The notes under the pieces: model-generated
Databases searched by the model: none
Seen by the model: the letters and a program-made list of their open reading frames with translations, nothing else
What the model was told of the DNA's origin: nothing
Source of the DNA: Pyronema omphalodes
Lineage: Eukaryota; Ascomycota; Pezizomycetes; Pezizales; Pyronemataceae
Length of the DNA stretch: 64,000 nucleotides
NCBI GenBank assembly: GCA_024516155.1
Contig: JAJJXM010000042.1
Location: 517,378 to 581,377 of the forward strand
Direction of reading: 5' to 3'
In this document: positions 1 to 11,589 of the stretch, in pieces
How the letters are laid out: every line of letters starts with the position of its first letter
Numbering within the stretch: the first letter of the stretch is position 1
Program-made: the position numbers and the translations under genes

Positions 1-1
1 T

Positions 2-1542
2 CTTATTAAAGAAGATCCCACTGAGCTACCAAAGGAGGAGGTCACCGAAGTAAACCCCGACGCAATGGACTTGGGCGAGAACGAAGCAGCAGGCGATACC
101 GCCAACAGCCTTATGAAGCTTGCTGGTGGAGCTCTCCAGAGCTACCTTGCAACAACCCAATCTGAAAACTCGTGGCCGAATGCTTCGAACCTCCCCGCGT
201 CTCCTCAATCACCGGACAAAGGCTACAACAACATGTCCCCACTACCTTCAATGATGGATACTGGTTCTTCCCCCAATCGCGACGGGAAAACGGTTATCTC
301 CCTTCCGTCAATCAACAGCATTGACGTTCTCGCAGACCTTGCAACGAGCCAGGATTCTCCCCAGAAGACTGGTGCCTGGAGGGGTCAATCCACTGGCCCC
401 TATACTCAGAATACGGCCCCTCGACCTGGTTCCAGCTCTGCAGCAGTGACAGCACAAACACCTCCCAATTCCATCCTTCCTCCCACACCAACGAGCACCG
501 AAACCACCCCGCGCCCAGCCATGCAACAGCAGCGCTCCATTTACCTCGGCGAGAATCCCCAGTACCCTCACCACATGGGAGGCAATGTAGCCTTCTACCC
601 ACCAATTAAAGAAGGTTCGGCCACTTCCCCCCAGCAGGCTTACGCTGTCTCCGCCAACACCGACTCAGCGAACCTCTTTGCCGCCCGTAGCTTTGAGCGT
701 AGACAAAGCGATGGCTATGGATCTGCTAGCACTCCTCAGGGACCTAGCACTGGTGGTACGCTACCTGCGGGAGAAGATGATGCTGAGACTTCTGGTATGG
801 CTGCGGTAGCAGTGGCCATTGCTGGTAATATGAATGGAGGTATGAATGCGGCTGTGGCGCCGATGGCGGGAATGAACCTTACTGGTGCACCGGTAGTACC
901 TGGAGCTCCAGCAATTGCTGGGCAAGTTGCCGGTGTCGCGCCTATGGTGCCAATGATGCAGGGTCAAATGCAGGGTCAAATGCAGGGTCAAATGCAGGCA
1001 GCACCGCAAAGAGCTCAAGGAGGATTGTTTAAATGCGATATTGAGGGATGCAGAGCTCCTGCGTTTCAGACACAGTATTTGTTGAAGTATGTAACTTCCC
1101 GAGTGAGAAGTAGTGGGGAGATCTTAAACCCAGCTAACGGTGACTAGCTCGCATGCAAACGTCCACTCCTCTATTAGGAACCATTTTTGTCCAATTAAGG
1201 ATTGTCCAAGAGGTCCTCAAGGAAAGGGATTCAAGAGGAAAAATGAAATGATTCGTCATGGATTGGTTCATGATTCCCCTGGTTATATTTGCCCTTTCTG
1301 TCCAGATAGGGAACATAAATATCCTAGACCTGACAACTTGCAAAGGTATGTTTGTCGGAGGGTATTGTGCTGCTAGATGGGCTTGTTGTGCTTCTAGAAC
1401 TTTGACTAATTATTATTGATACAATAGGCACGTTCGCGTTCATCATATGGATAAAGATAAAGACGACCCACTTCTTCGCGAGGTTTTGTCGCAGCGTTCA
1501 AATGGCGGAAATCGCGGTCGTAGGAGACGAGTTAACTCGTAA
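2..1542 (+). CDS. C2H2 zinc-finger protein, 5' end outside window
   Basis: Exons are 2..1088, 1148..1345 and 1428..1542; the frame is already open at base 2, so the N-terminus lies outside the window. Both introns start GTATGT and end AG. The first splice rebuilds finger 1 (C-x4-C-x13-H-x3-H); without it the frame stops in the intron. Finger 2 is C-x4-C-x17-H-x3-H. Finger 3 is C-x2-C-x15-H-x3-H and is split by intron 2 just before its first His. The end is basic (NRGRRRVNS). The N-terminal part is Ser/Pro/Gln-rich with a GQMQGQMQ repeat near 955-998. By family this should be a nuclear DNA-binding regulator conserved in fungi; the target is unknown. Domain call is firm; exact orthology is not. 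Confidence 0.88.
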
Positions 1543-3246
1543 CACGGCTACATATGTTGGGAGCATGTTATATCAGTAAAAGTAGGATAAGTAAGGAATA
1601 AGGAGAATGGAAGGAGGATATTTGAAGAAAGTACAAAAGGATGAGGACCCACGAGATAGTATGGATATACATGTCATGGAATAGGTGTAATTATACCACT
1701 CCTTACGTGTTTTTTTTTTCGATCTATCGATGTAAGTATACCACCACCACTACTACCACTACTACTACTATACCGAGATTTTGTTGTGTTGGAAGTCAGT
1801 TGGAGCAAAGGAGGTTATTTGGATGGACCAGAGAGCTGGGAGGATTATTTCGATTGGGATTTTGTTTGATATTGGGATTTCTATTTTTTTGTTTTGGTTT
1901 GGCTTGGCTGTCGGGGATTCAAGATCCAGAGTATGAATGATGCCATGGGACCAGAACCTCACGACAGTTTTGTGGATAGCTGAGGATAGGGAAGTGGAGG
2001 AGAGGAGAACTTTTGAAGGGGATTTTTGTTGGAGAGATACCATGGAGACTGGGTCAAAGGGCGTCCTGCATTTTTTTTTTTTTTTTTTTTTGTTTTTCCG
2101 TATTCTCTTTTTCTTTTTCTTTTTCTCTTTTTTTTTTTTGTTTTTTTGCTTTCATGGAGTTTGGATATTTTTGTTAATGCTGTTTTTCTTTTTGAGTTTT
2201 GTTTGTTTGTTTTTCTTTTTCGTTTTTTTTTTTTTTTTTTCCCGGAAAGAATGATATGAATGTTTTCCCAAAATAAATCTGTGGTGTGGTGTGTGGTGTG
2301 ATGTGTGATGTGAATGGGCATGTTGAGTGAAACTTAATTGCGGAAAGAAGGTTGGGTTGATTAATCCTTAATGGTTACATACATACACACATGCGACAGA
2401 ATTGGGTTTACTGTATGTCGCCATGTCACCAGTGTACACGCGCAGCTCGGCAGGCCATTCCTCCATTCCTTTCTTTTCATCTACTGCGCATTTCAAGCAT
2501 TTCTGCGCATCCATCAAGTCCAACGCCAACGCCGCCAACGCCAACATAACCCCCGCTTTTAATGACCACCGGCCAGCCAGCTTAACACCACGTGATACGC
2601 GAACGTCTGTTACTGTACGCGCTCGAAAAATCACGCTAAACCCTACCCCAGCACGTTCGTGTAAGACGAACGAGACCTTTGAAGCAGAAACCAGAAACCA
2701 GAAACGTCCCGAACGATACTTACGAGGTCGAGGTCCAGGTTGGTTGGATTGGATTGGATTGATATTGTGGAACCTGAACCTGCTGAATACGCTGAACCCG
2801 ACGAACCCGACGAACCCGACGAACCCGACAACCACCCCACACACACGCACACACACACACACGATAACTTGCCGATTCGCCGACTTGCCGACCTCTACGA
2901 TTCTTTACGATTCTTTACGTCGCGTTCTACGAAGCCAGAAGCCAGAAGCCAGAAGCCAGAAGCCAGAAGCCAGCAACCAGCAACTAGAAGTCGGGAGTTG
3001 GAACAGAAGTTGGATCAGAAGCTTAACCACACCGAAGAACCGCCTACGCCGCACCGTTACGCACCGCTAGCTATAGCTACAGCTACGCCTACAGAGACGG
3101 CTACAGAGACGATTATATGGGCAACAATACGGTCGTTTCGTAATACGGATACAGATACAGATATAGTTGCCTACCGAGCAGCTCGATATAATACCCACCC
3201 ACCGCCCCCCACCACCCCATCCACCCACCACCCCCCCACCGCCCCA
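1543..3246. other. Intergenic, low complexity
   Basis: No supported gene. It holds a CCACTA-type trinucleotide run (1741-1771), long poly-T tracts (2071-2240), a GTGTG-rich patch (2280-2310), a CA microsatellite (2838-2862) and short AGAAGCC repeats (2930-2970). A reading frame runs open from 2740 into the ASPM-like gene, but its extra residues come from these simple repeats (DEPDEP, THTHTH), so I treat this part as 5' leader. Confidence 0.6.
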
Positions 3247-6200
3247 ATGCCCTCATCCGGCCTAACACCCTACACCGAAACCCCATGTCCAAATCCCAAC
3301 GCCGATAGCTGGGCCCTAGACGGAGAACCAGACAACGACTCCGCGGGGGATATCGACGACTTTGATGTTACCCTGGCTCCGCTTGATGATCCTGGATTTT
3401 TGGCTAGACATACTCATAAGGGGAAGGGTTTGAAGGCCAGTAGAGCTTTGAGGAAACCGAGGAGAGATAGTGCCAGGGAAATACAGGCCCCCCAGGGCTC
3501 CCAGGGCTCCCAGGTGCCGGCTGTGGTGAGACGGGATACTCAGGGTGCTCAGGGTGCTCAGGGGATTCAGGGTCCGGCAATGAGAAGGGAAACGCAAGGA
3601 CCTGGACCTACTAATCGAAGGGATACTCAGACGCATGCTTTTTTGAAGAGTCAGCCGCGAAGAGAAACTGGGAATTCACAGCCTCAGATTCAGACTACGA
3701 AACCTGCGGCGCCGGGTAGAAGGGAAACTCAAGCTCAATCTACACAACTTCCCCAAGCTCCTCCGAAGACTATACCGAAATCTGGCCCGTTGAAGTTACC
3801 TACGAAACGAGATTCCGGTGATGGGGCAAGGAAAACTGAGGGTGCGGTTATACCGCTGGAGGATGCTCCTATGCGTGAGGTGATGGAGGAACAAAGACCG
3901 GAGTTAAGGAGGCAGACTACACATCGTGGATTAGCGGCACCACCGAGGAGAAGGGATACGCAGAAACATGAGGAGGTGGTGATACCAGCGGAGGAGGAAT
4001 TACAGTACATGAGGAGGGAGTCGGCGGAAGAAAAGCGACGGGAATCTGTAGAGGAACCTAGAGGGAGAGGATTAGCGGCTCCTCCTAGGAGGTTGAAGGA
4101 TATTCAAAAGCCTGTTGATCAGGATATTATAGCATCTGAGGAGGTTCTGGATAAACGTCCGCAGTCGGCTCTGGAGGAGGAATTGCAACATAATAGGCGG
4201 GAATCTGTGGAGGACCAGCGTCGAGAATCTGCGGAGGAGCCACGGGGTAGAGGGTTAGCGGCACCACCTAGGAGGTTGAAGGATATGCAAAAACCTGTCG
4301 ATCAGGATATCGTAAATGCGGAGGTTCCAGAAAGACGTCGAGAATCAGCCGAGGAGCTTGCTGATCATCATCAACCACCGTCAGAATTAGCAGAAATCCA
4401 TAATCCGCCACAACCTCCACTGCCTCAACAACCTCCACAGCGGCTGGGCTTAAATCAGAAACCTCGGAGACTGGGAGATAAAGCTCCTTCTAGACGACGG
4501 ATAAGCCAGATATTGCTAGAAAGGCAGCAGAGAGTACAGGCACAACAAGAGGCTATGACCACTAACGATGACGTGGCTATGGCTGAAAAGAATGCCTTAA
4601 TAGCACCTTTCCCGGTTAAACGAGAAGCTCCAAAGGGCAATGAGGAACCGCCTAGGAAACGAATAAGTGCACGGTCACCACTGAGGAAAAGTGCGAGATT
4701 GTCAGATAATGCAACAAAAGCTGTGGTCAAGAAACCACCGGTGCCACAACAAGCTCCAGCTCCTTCTCAGCCGCTGTTTAGGAAACCTGATAATCCGGCA
4801 GTAAGAAGATCTTCTAGACATAATAAGAGATCTGCGGATGATAGCTTGTTGGAGGATGATCATTCTTTTGTTTCGGTTTCCAGTGGATATTCTTCTGCTG
4901 CACCTGGAGAATTGAGGTTAAAGAAACGGGTAAAAACTTCGCTTGGAAGCCTTCCTTCGCCGCCGTCTCTTACCCAGGAAGAGGAAGACGAGTTGTTACC
5001 GCCGGCTATCGAGGGATTAATACCCGGCCCTATTCGCCCCAAGAAACGACCCTTGGATCCTGTCCTTAATGATAATATTGAGCGAGTGGAAATGTATGAA
5101 GATTCTTGGCTGGAGTCACAAGAATCTGCAGTGTCTCAGCTTTTGAACCAGCTTCTTTCTCGCTATTGTCCAGCACCGGTGGGGAAAGACCGATTATCGT
5201 TACGGAGAGAATTCCTAGTTGCGTATGGAGCTGCACCATTTCCTATGGTTTATAAACGATTATCTGCTGCTCTTCTTTTTGGTACTTTGTCCATTACCCA
5301 GGATTTTCTCGAAAAGAGTTCGGTGGGAAGATTAAATCGACCCGCTGCGGCTACTTCAGATCCATATTGTGGTTGGGGACATGATGTCGGTACTAAAAGG
5401 AGTTTTATGACGCTTCTAGTCGGATCTTATGATCGAATGGCATTGATTACAGCGCTGGAAGTAGTTGTGGGTAGAGAAATGTTTGCTAATGCACAACCCG
5501 AGGAATCTCAAAGGAAGATATTAGACACTTTTATCGAGCGGTATCTCATTAGATCTGAAGATATTATGGCTCAACCTGTGGATAAAACGAAAGATAAAAA
5601 GGGCTCCAATTCGGAGGATGAAGATCGAGGTACTCCGGCTTGGTTTTTGAGGAGGACTTTATTGAGGACTTTGATGTTGATTTTATTGCTTGATAAGGCG
5701 AAGGCGGGGGGTATGTTGGGATCGCAGTTGTTGTTCCAGAAGGTAATTTCCTCTGTATTTTTTAAACTTGACAAAACTAAATTTACGAATTATCAGGAAT
5801 CGCCGCATAAATCTTCACTCTCAATCCTTCAAGCATTGTCGAAATTTTTAATGCCTTCTTTTGGCGACGTTTCTAAACCTCTGTCCCACCTGAACTATAC
5901 TTTGGAGACGGTTCAACCCCCGCTATCAGAATTCGACTATAGCATCAATAACCTCGCCACCGATTTACGGGATGGAGTCCGTCTAGCCCGTATCGTTGAA
6001 GTCCTCCATTCTCGCTCACAGACCTCCCTCCTCTCCTCCTCTGGATGCCAGCCTGAGGAAGAATGGCCGCTGACTCCCAAACTCCAATTTCCTGCTAACT
6101 ACCGTTTCCAAAAAACTGCCAACGTCACCCTGGTTTTGAAATACCTGTCTGAGAATAGTGATTTCGAACACGGTATCTTTGCGAAAGACATCATAGATGG

Positions 6201-8340
6201 ACACCGAGAAAAAACAGTGGGGTTGCTGTGGACGCTTTTAACCAGTAAGGGACTGGATCTATTACTGGACTGGGACTTGGTTAGTCGGGAAACAAAAAGG
6301 CTTTACAAAGAAGAGCATATGACCGAAGAAGAGGTAAAGAATGGCGATTACGCCTCGTTACTGAAGAGCTGGGCGTCCGTAATAGCGGCAAAGAACGGAC
6401 TTGTTGTACGTGGCTGGACAGGCTTCGCAGATGGCAGAGCCTTCGATGCTATAGTACGGGAGTACCAGCAGTATCTTCCCTCCCGGTCTTCTTCTGGTTC
6501 GGAACCTACAACCCTCGCGGAAAAATTGAAAGCTATTGGATGTAATAGCTATTTCTGCAATCTTTTCTCCTCTGCTTCAATGGCGGCAACAAGCAGGATT
6601 TTCTCACCATCTTTTATAACCTTGGCGTTATCGTACCTTTGCTCACGTCTGGTTGCTCCCTCGATAATGGAACGTGCAGCAATGATTATCCAACGCTCCT
6701 TCCGCCATCGGAAATTCATCACAAACCTTTCGCAACGTCTCAGGTTACTAATCCTAGCACACTCCGCCGCAGAAATTGTTCGTCCAAGACTAGCTGCTAT
6801 AACTATCCAACGAGCATACCGTGCTTTCTTACATAAGAAAATTCAAAATCTTATCCAATATACAACCTCTATTCAAACCTTTAGTCGGGGATACTTGGCA
6901 CGTCAGAAACTTCAGAGAGAGATGAATGCGGTTTCGCTGATACAGAAAAGATGGCGAAATATTCGTGATCGTCGCTTCCAGGAACGTATTAAGAAAGCTA
7001 GTCAGGGTTTAACTGATGTACAAGCGCTTATTCGTGGTTATCTTACGCGCCGAGACATCACGGAGAAATCACGGGCTATCACTATCATCGGAAACTGGTG
7101 GCACAGTATCCTCCTTATTCGGCAGGCTCAACAACAACTCCAGCAACTCCGCCGAGAAAAGGCCGTTACAACAATCTGGCACTGGTGGCACAACATCCTC
7201 CTTATCCGGGAAGCTCAACAACAACTCCAGCAGCTCCGTCGGGAAAAAGCTGCCACTACAATCGCGAATTGGTGGTACGGAACGCTATCCATTCGTCGTG
7301 CGAAGCACCAGCTTAACGAGTTAAAATTCGCACGCTCGGTTACTGTGATAAGCCACTGGTGGGCCAGTATTCTTCTAACCCGCCGCGAGAGAAGCCACTT
7401 TCTTTCTCTTCGCACCACAACCATATTTCTTCAACAGCGTCGTCGAGAAACCATTACCGCACGCAACACCCACAAAAATTACCTCCTCCTCCTCTCCACC
7501 GTCGCAAATCTTAAAGCCCCTATCATCCGTCGACGTCTAGAATTATCCGCAGCAACCCTAATCCAGCGTCTCTGGCGTCAACGCTCAGGATTAATAAAAT
7601 TCCGCAACCGTCGCAAGAAAATTATTACCCTGCAATGCTTAATCCGTGGCTACCTTACCCGCCTCGCATCCATTGGAAGAATCCGTATCATCCATCGTCG
7701 ACTAGCTTCCATAACCCCAAAACCTGAAGAAACTTTAAGCTCCCGTACTAAACAAGCTTTAGCCACGCTACAAGGCCCGGGAAAAATAGGCATTCCAAAA
7801 GCATTACAGCAGCTGGAAGAAAAAGCCGCCTTGTCGAAAACATGTGCGAAAATCATCGTCATGGATGAAAAAGCCTTCGATGCATTATTGGGGTATATTG
7901 AAACCGTCCTCCCGGTAGCAATAAAGAATACCATGGGTATGGCGGCGAGATCCTTGGCATCTGCAGTTAATATCCTGGGGTCGATTGCGAAGGTTGAGGC
8001 CCTGGTGGCTGTTGTAACGGCCCAGATGGGACCCGCATCGCTGAAAAGGGATACGTGGAATGTTTTGTTGGCGGTTGTCGAGGCGACGAAATTGGCTTCG
8101 GGCGGTACCATCGTCAATGCGGTTTTTGTTTCGGCTTGTGAGGCTTTGGTCAGGTTTTCGATGGCTGTTAGGAGGAGGCTGTTGGTGAGGAAAAAGTGGG
8201 CGGAGAGATTGAGGGAGGTGGTTAAAACGGTGGAGGAACAGCGGAGGAAAAGAGGTGCTGGGGTGGATTTGGGGAGGAATGCGTTGGTTGCGGAGTTGAG
8301 GGGGTTGTTGGGAGATGAGATGGGGAAGTTGGAGAAATGA
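3247..8340 (+). CDS. ASPM-like protein with calponin-homology domain and IQ repeats
   Basis: A single 1697-aa exon. I chose ATG 3247 because the open frame upstream of it is only simple-repeat sequence. Residues ~1-600 are disordered and charged, with three RGLAAPPRR repeats in an Arg/Glu-rich array. A calponin-homology domain lies at ~890-1010 (DFDYSINNLATDLRDGVRLA ... FPANYRFQKTANVTLVLKYL). About eleven IQ or IQ-like motifs follow at ~1140-1475, several of them degenerate to TIxxWW. The C-terminal ~200 residues are predicted helical and could be an armadillo-like tail. This order matches the ASPM/abnormal-spindle family, which binds microtubule minus ends and calmodulin at spindle poles. 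Two adjacent IQ units are near-identical 29-aa repeats (7130-7300), a recent internal duplication. Confidence 0.85.
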   Translation: MPSSGLTPYTETPCPNPNADSWALDGEPDNDSAGDIDDFDVTLAPLDDPGFLARHTHKGKGLKASRALRKPRRDSAREIQAPQGSQGSQVPAVVRRDTQGAQGAQGIQGPAMRRETQGPGPTNRRDTQTHAFLKSQPRRETGNSQPQIQTTKPAAPGRRETQAQSTQLPQAPPKTIPKSGPLKLPTKRDSGDGARKTEGAVIPLEDAPMREVMEEQRPELRRQTTHRGLAAPPRRRDTQKHEEVVIPAEEELQYMRRESAEEKRRESVEEPRGRGLAAPPRRLKDIQKPVDQDIIASEEVLDKRPQSALEEELQHNRRESVEDQRRESAEEPRGRGLAAPPRRLKDMQKPVDQDIVNAEVPERRRESAEELADHHQPPSELAEIHNPPQPPLPQQPPQRLGLNQKPRRLGDKAPSRRRISQILLERQQRVQAQQEAMTTNDDVAMAEKNALIAPFPVKREAPKGNEEPPRKRISARSPLRKSARLSDNATKAVVKKPPVPQQAPAPSQPLFRKPDNPAVRRSSRHNKRSADDSLLEDDHSFVSVSSGYSSAAPGELRLKKRVKTSLGSLPSPPSLTQEEEDELLPPAIEGLIPGPIRPKKRPLDPVLNDNIERVEMYEDSWLESQESAVSQLLNQLLSRYCPAPVGKDRLSLRREFLVAYGAAPFPMVYKRLSAALLFGTLSITQDFLEKSSVGRLNRPAAATSDPYCGWGHDVGTKRSFMTLLVGSYDRMALITALEVVVGREMFANAQPEESQRKILDTFIERYLIRSEDIMAQPVDKTKDKKGSNSEDEDRGTPAWFLRRTLLRTLMLILLLDKAKAGGMLGSQLLFQKVISSVFFKLDKTKFTNYQESPHKSSLSILQALSKFLMPSFGDVSKPLSHLNYTLETVQPPLSEFDYSINNLATDLRDGVRLARIVEVLHSRSQTSLLSSSGCQPEEEWPLTPKLQFPANYRFQKTANVTLVLKYLSENSDFEHGIFAKDIIDGHREKTVGLLWTLLTSKGLDLLLDWDLVSRETKRLYKEEHMTEEEVKNGDYASLLKSWASVIAAKNGLVVRGWTGFADGRAFDAIVREYQQYLPSRSSSGSEPTTLAEKLKAIGCNSYFCNLFSSASMAATSRIFSPSFITLALSYLCSRLVAPSIMERAAMIIQRSFRHRKFITNLSQRLRLLILAHSAAEIVRPRLAAITIQRAYRAFLHKKIQNLIQYTTSIQTFSRGYLARQKLQREMNAVSLIQKRWRNIRDRRFQERIKKASQGLTDVQALIRGYLTRRDITEKSRAITIIGNWWHSILLIRQAQQQLQQLRREKAVTTIWHWWHNILLIREAQQQLQQLRREKAATTIANWWYGTLSIRRAKHQLNELKFARSVTVISHWWASILLTRRERSHFLSLRTTTIFLQQRRRETITARNTHKNYLLLLSTVANLKAPIIRRRLELSAATLIQRLWRQRSGLIKFRNRRKKIITLQCLIRGYLTRLASIGRIRIIHRRLASITPKPEETLSSRTKQALATLQGPGKIGIPKALQQLEEKAALSKTCAKIIVMDEKAFDALLGYIETVLPVAIKNTMGMAARSLASAVNILGSIAKVEALVAVVTAQMGPASLKRDTWNVLLAVVEATKLASGGTIVNAVFVSACEALVRFSMAVRRRLLVRKKWAERLREVVKTVEEQRRKRGAGVDLGRNALVAELRGLLGDEMGKLEK

Positions 8341-10035
8341 TTGATGATTGGTGTGTGTGTGTGGGGTGGGGTGAGGGTGGGATGAGGGTGGGGGGGGGGG
8401 GGGGGCGGGGGGTGGTGGTAGTAGTGGTGGTAGTAGTGATGGTAGTGGTGATGGTAGTGGTGCTGGGAATAAAGTCTTCACCAACTTCAACCAAATCCAT
8501 ATCTGCAGCTTCATCTTAACCCACAAAAAACCCCGTTCTTCCGAAAACATAAAACATAATTCGTTTTTTTTTTCTTTCTTTTTTTAATACCCCCCCCCCC
8601 CCCATTTTTCTCCCCCTCTCTATATGTATATTCTGTGAACAAGAACACGATATTTTGTTTGGGATTTCATAGGGGATTGGCTGCTTTTATTGGCTTGTTT
8701 TGTTGTTTTGGTGCGGTGTTTGGGGGGTTTGGGATTTTGCTTTGATTGGATTTGGATTGAATGGGATTTGGACTTGGATGGGATTGGACTTGGATGGGGT
8801 GTTTATGTTTTTTTTTTCTTTTTTTTTGTTGCTTATAGTACGTAGCTATTGACTATTGACTGTGGACTATTGACTGGAGAAATTACATCAACATCTCACA
8901 TACTGGATAGCTTTTCCGTATTCGAAAATGTGAGATAATAGATTTCTTGCAGGGCAACATACGTGATGTATAGCTGAATATGGTTCAGTGAATTAATGAA
9001 ATTACTGAAATGCTTCGCGCTGGGCTGCTCGGTTTTTGTTGCCTTGTTCTTAGTCATTTTGCGTTCCATGCTGCATGCTTCGTGCTTGAAAGCCGGAATT
9101 TTGAAGGATAGGATAGGATGAAGGATAGGATAGGATAGGATAGGATGAAGGATAGGATGAAGGATAGGATGAAGGATAGGATGAAGGATGAAGAGGTATT
9201 AGATAAGAGGATAAGAGAATTGATGAAGGAACTTAGGCTGTTGAACTTGTTGAACTTGTTGAATTTGTCGGAGTTTACTGGTGTCGGGGAGAGCTATGTT
9301 TTGGATGTAGATTCGGTGTGGTTGGTGGTGTAGATTTGCTGTGGGTTGGTGGTGTTGGTGGTGTAGATTTGCTGTGGATTGTTGCTGTGGATTTTTGCTG
9401 TGGATTTGCTGTGGATTTTTGTTTTCTTTTATCCTAGCTACATCAAGAAAAATTACATTCTCCACTTCTGTTTACCCCATCAGGATGGCCTCTCTGTAAC
9501 AATTAATGGTTATATCTACATAAACAGATATATTTATTCTCAAATTGTAAAAAGCGAGGGATATATGGGAAAAACTATTTTCTGGTCTTGGGGGGGGGGG
9601 GGGGGGGTGCTGCATAATTTCCAAAGGGTTATTCGGTGTAATATCCATTCAACAGTTCACCAATGGGGTTTCTGGTACGTTATTTTGGCAGCATGCAGTT
9701 TTGAGGCATGTTACTAAGCAGTTACAGGATGGAAATTTATTTTGTATTGACATGTTATCTTAACTGATGATTGCGGGTGGTCAAGAGGGTGATAAATTTC
9801 GCGGCCGTGTGTTATTGAAAATCTTTGTATATCATCATGAATGGAAATTAGTAAATCGATTATCGAACCTCTCGATGTACCATGAAACGAACGTCTGTGA
9901 ATCACGGGTTGATTCATCTCTGTTGTACACACCGTGAATAACGCGATTCGCCGAGCGTCTTCACTTCGAAAGATTTATTATTCAATACACGTACATAGAA
10001 TATTCATATTCTATTCCAACATCAATATATCCGTG
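8341..10035. other. Intergenic with simple repeats
   Basis: No gene seen. It contains a G run (8390-8410), GTGGTA/GTGATG repeats (8411-8462), a C run (8591-8604), a GGATAGGATGAA minisatellite (about 9105-9190), TTGAACTTG repeats (9241-9265), GTGGATTT repeats (9310-9420) and another G run (9590-9607). From about 9500 it resembles 15990-16190, so the module carrying the first family A gene seems to begin here. Confidence 0.5.
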
Positions 10036-10061
10036 CAATCACGTGAATCACGGTATAAAAG
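10036..10061 (+). promoter_or_regulatory. TATA box and CACGTG element of family A gene 1
   Basis: CAATCACGTGAATCAC (10036-10051) is followed by TATAAAAG (10054-10061), 151 bp before the ATG. The same arrangement precedes the minus-strand copies, and a similar TATA at a similar distance precedes the other full-length copies. The CACGTG core is an E-box-like site. Confidence 0.65.
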
Positions 10062-10204
10062 CCACAATCATGGAGTTATGTCAATCCTCTTTTTCCATTA
10101 CCGATCATCACAAAGCACGCATACCCCGATAATCTCCCACTTCAAGAAAATCCCGGCTTATCCAAATCCTCCATACAGTCCTTTATCTCCGCCACATTTT
10201 CAGC

Positions 10205-10870
10205 ATGTTCTCCCGCATCAAGAACTCGATTTTAGGCACAGACGCAAAATACTGGGTCATTAAATGTCTCTACGGATGTTCTGATAACGAAAACGTTTTA
10301 GACGCCCTAATAATCTCGGGTAGTCAAGCGCAAGCAAACCGTATCGCCCGGAAATATCTCATTGAGCAAGTATCCATCGGCACCAAGCTATTATACATTA
10401 CAATTTCCGGGGTTTCCTTATACATTAACCCTACGAATCCTAATCCCACTAAACTGGAACATGTGATAAGCGCATGGGCAGAACCACATCTGGCCGGCTA
10501 TCAAAAAAATCCTCTGAGGTATTCGGATAGTGAATGTTTTTTTACATCTATTAATGTATTTGTACGAGCTGTGTTGTCGGCGCATAGTGCAGGTCCCTCA
10601 AAAAAAGATGCGGAGCTTTTTAATGTTTATGAACTATATTGTGGGCCGAGATCACGGGATAGGTTACGTCGAAGCTGGGTGCGTAGAATAGCTGGGAAGA
10701 AGGATGTTGTTCGCTCGACAATTGAGGAAGCTTTTATTGATAAGTGTGTCACGATTAAAAAGGCTGAGTTTCGGAATATAAATGGGTTGTTGGATATTTG
10801 GTCTAGGCCTAGTATTGAGGGTGTTATGCCGGGGCACTTGCTTTTGGCTTGGGCAACACCGGTGTTTTAG
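10205..10870 (+). CDS. Family A protein, copy 1 (unrecognised, 221 aa)
   Basis: I do not recognise this family. The protein starts MFSRIKNSILG and has no signal peptide or membrane segment. Blocks shared with the other copies are LYGCSD, GSQxxAN, ARxYLxEQ, NPxNPxPTK, AWAEP, YSDSEC, CGPxSxD, EFxN and IWSRPSxEGV, near residues 24-213. The start is supported by the same MFS.IKNS.L start in all full-length copies and by the TATA box 151 bp upstream. It is the only full-length copy outside the 19-41 kb tandem duplication and is the most diverged: it lacks the ~6-residue Asn/Lys-rich stretch after LG. A family B gene lies 720 bp downstream. Function unknown. Confidence 0.75.
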   Translation: MFSRIKNSILGTDAKYWVIKCLYGCSDNENVLDALIISGSQAQANRIARKYLIEQVSIGTKLLYITISGVSLYINPTNPNPTKLEHVISAWAEPHLAGYQKNPLRYSDSECFFTSINVFVRAVLSAHSAGPSKKDAELFNVYELYCGPRSRDRLRRSWVRRIAGKKDVVRSTIEEAFIDKCVTIKKAEFRNINGLLDIWSRPSIEGVMPGHLLLAWATPVF

Positions 10871-11589
10871 GTTGCGGTGGAGTGGTTTTATCCGGGATTC
10901 TTCTTTGTCATGTCTTGGCTTTTGTATGTACTGGTTTCCAGTATTGATTATCTTTTGATTATAGCTGTTTTGTAAGTTGTAATGAGGTTGGTTATTGTGA
11001 ATACGGTATGTGATTCATCTCGGGATTTGAAATATGCTGGTTTCCAGACTCAGTCTTCGGACGATAAGAAATGGTAGCATCAGATGGAGCTACATCAGGC
11101 ATTTTTGGTGGTTGCGCTTGCGGTCCGTATTTGCAAATTTTGTGGTAGGTGCCATCAAGTTGATACAGGACGCGAATACCGCTTTGCGGTCCAAACTCCA
11201 GCCCAGGAGATAATCGGTTTATTGCTCAAGTCGGACATTGCATCGTTATACTATGTATCACAATCAGCATCCCTCGGTTGACTGAGTGTCTGAGTCCCGA
11301 TAGTGTTAATGTTTAGGCTGTTTAGTAGCAAAGCTAAAGCCTGATATACGGAGAACTGAAGAATACGCATGATGACTGAATGGAAATGATATGTCTCATT
11401 ACATGCAGCTAGCGGTGCTTCCATTTCATTATCCAAACTTTCAAGAACTATTTATTATCTCTATCGTCGACAGTCTTCTTCTCCCCCATATCTCTGCACA
11501 ACACCACTCGAGCCATACAAGACGTCTCTTCAAAAGAAATAATTAATCTAGACACTATTTATCACACAAAGCTACACCGTACACAAAAA
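10871..11589. other. Spacer between family A and short family B genes
   Basis: No gene supported. This 0.7-kb spacer is conserved at 16723-17375, including a 60-bp stretch after 11050/16840 and the CACAAAGCTACACCGTACAC leader just before the family B ATG. The two A-spacer-B blocks are therefore duplicates of one another. Confidence 0.5.

Noticed and set aside
2026..2259. Phe-rich and Lys-rich frames over poly-T tracts (also 50910-51341, 53963-54591)
   Set aside because: By-products of homopolymer DNA.
2740..3246. N-terminal extension of the ASPM-like frame
   Set aside because: Encoded by simple repeats (DEP, TH, Pro runs); the ATG at 3247 gives a more natural start.
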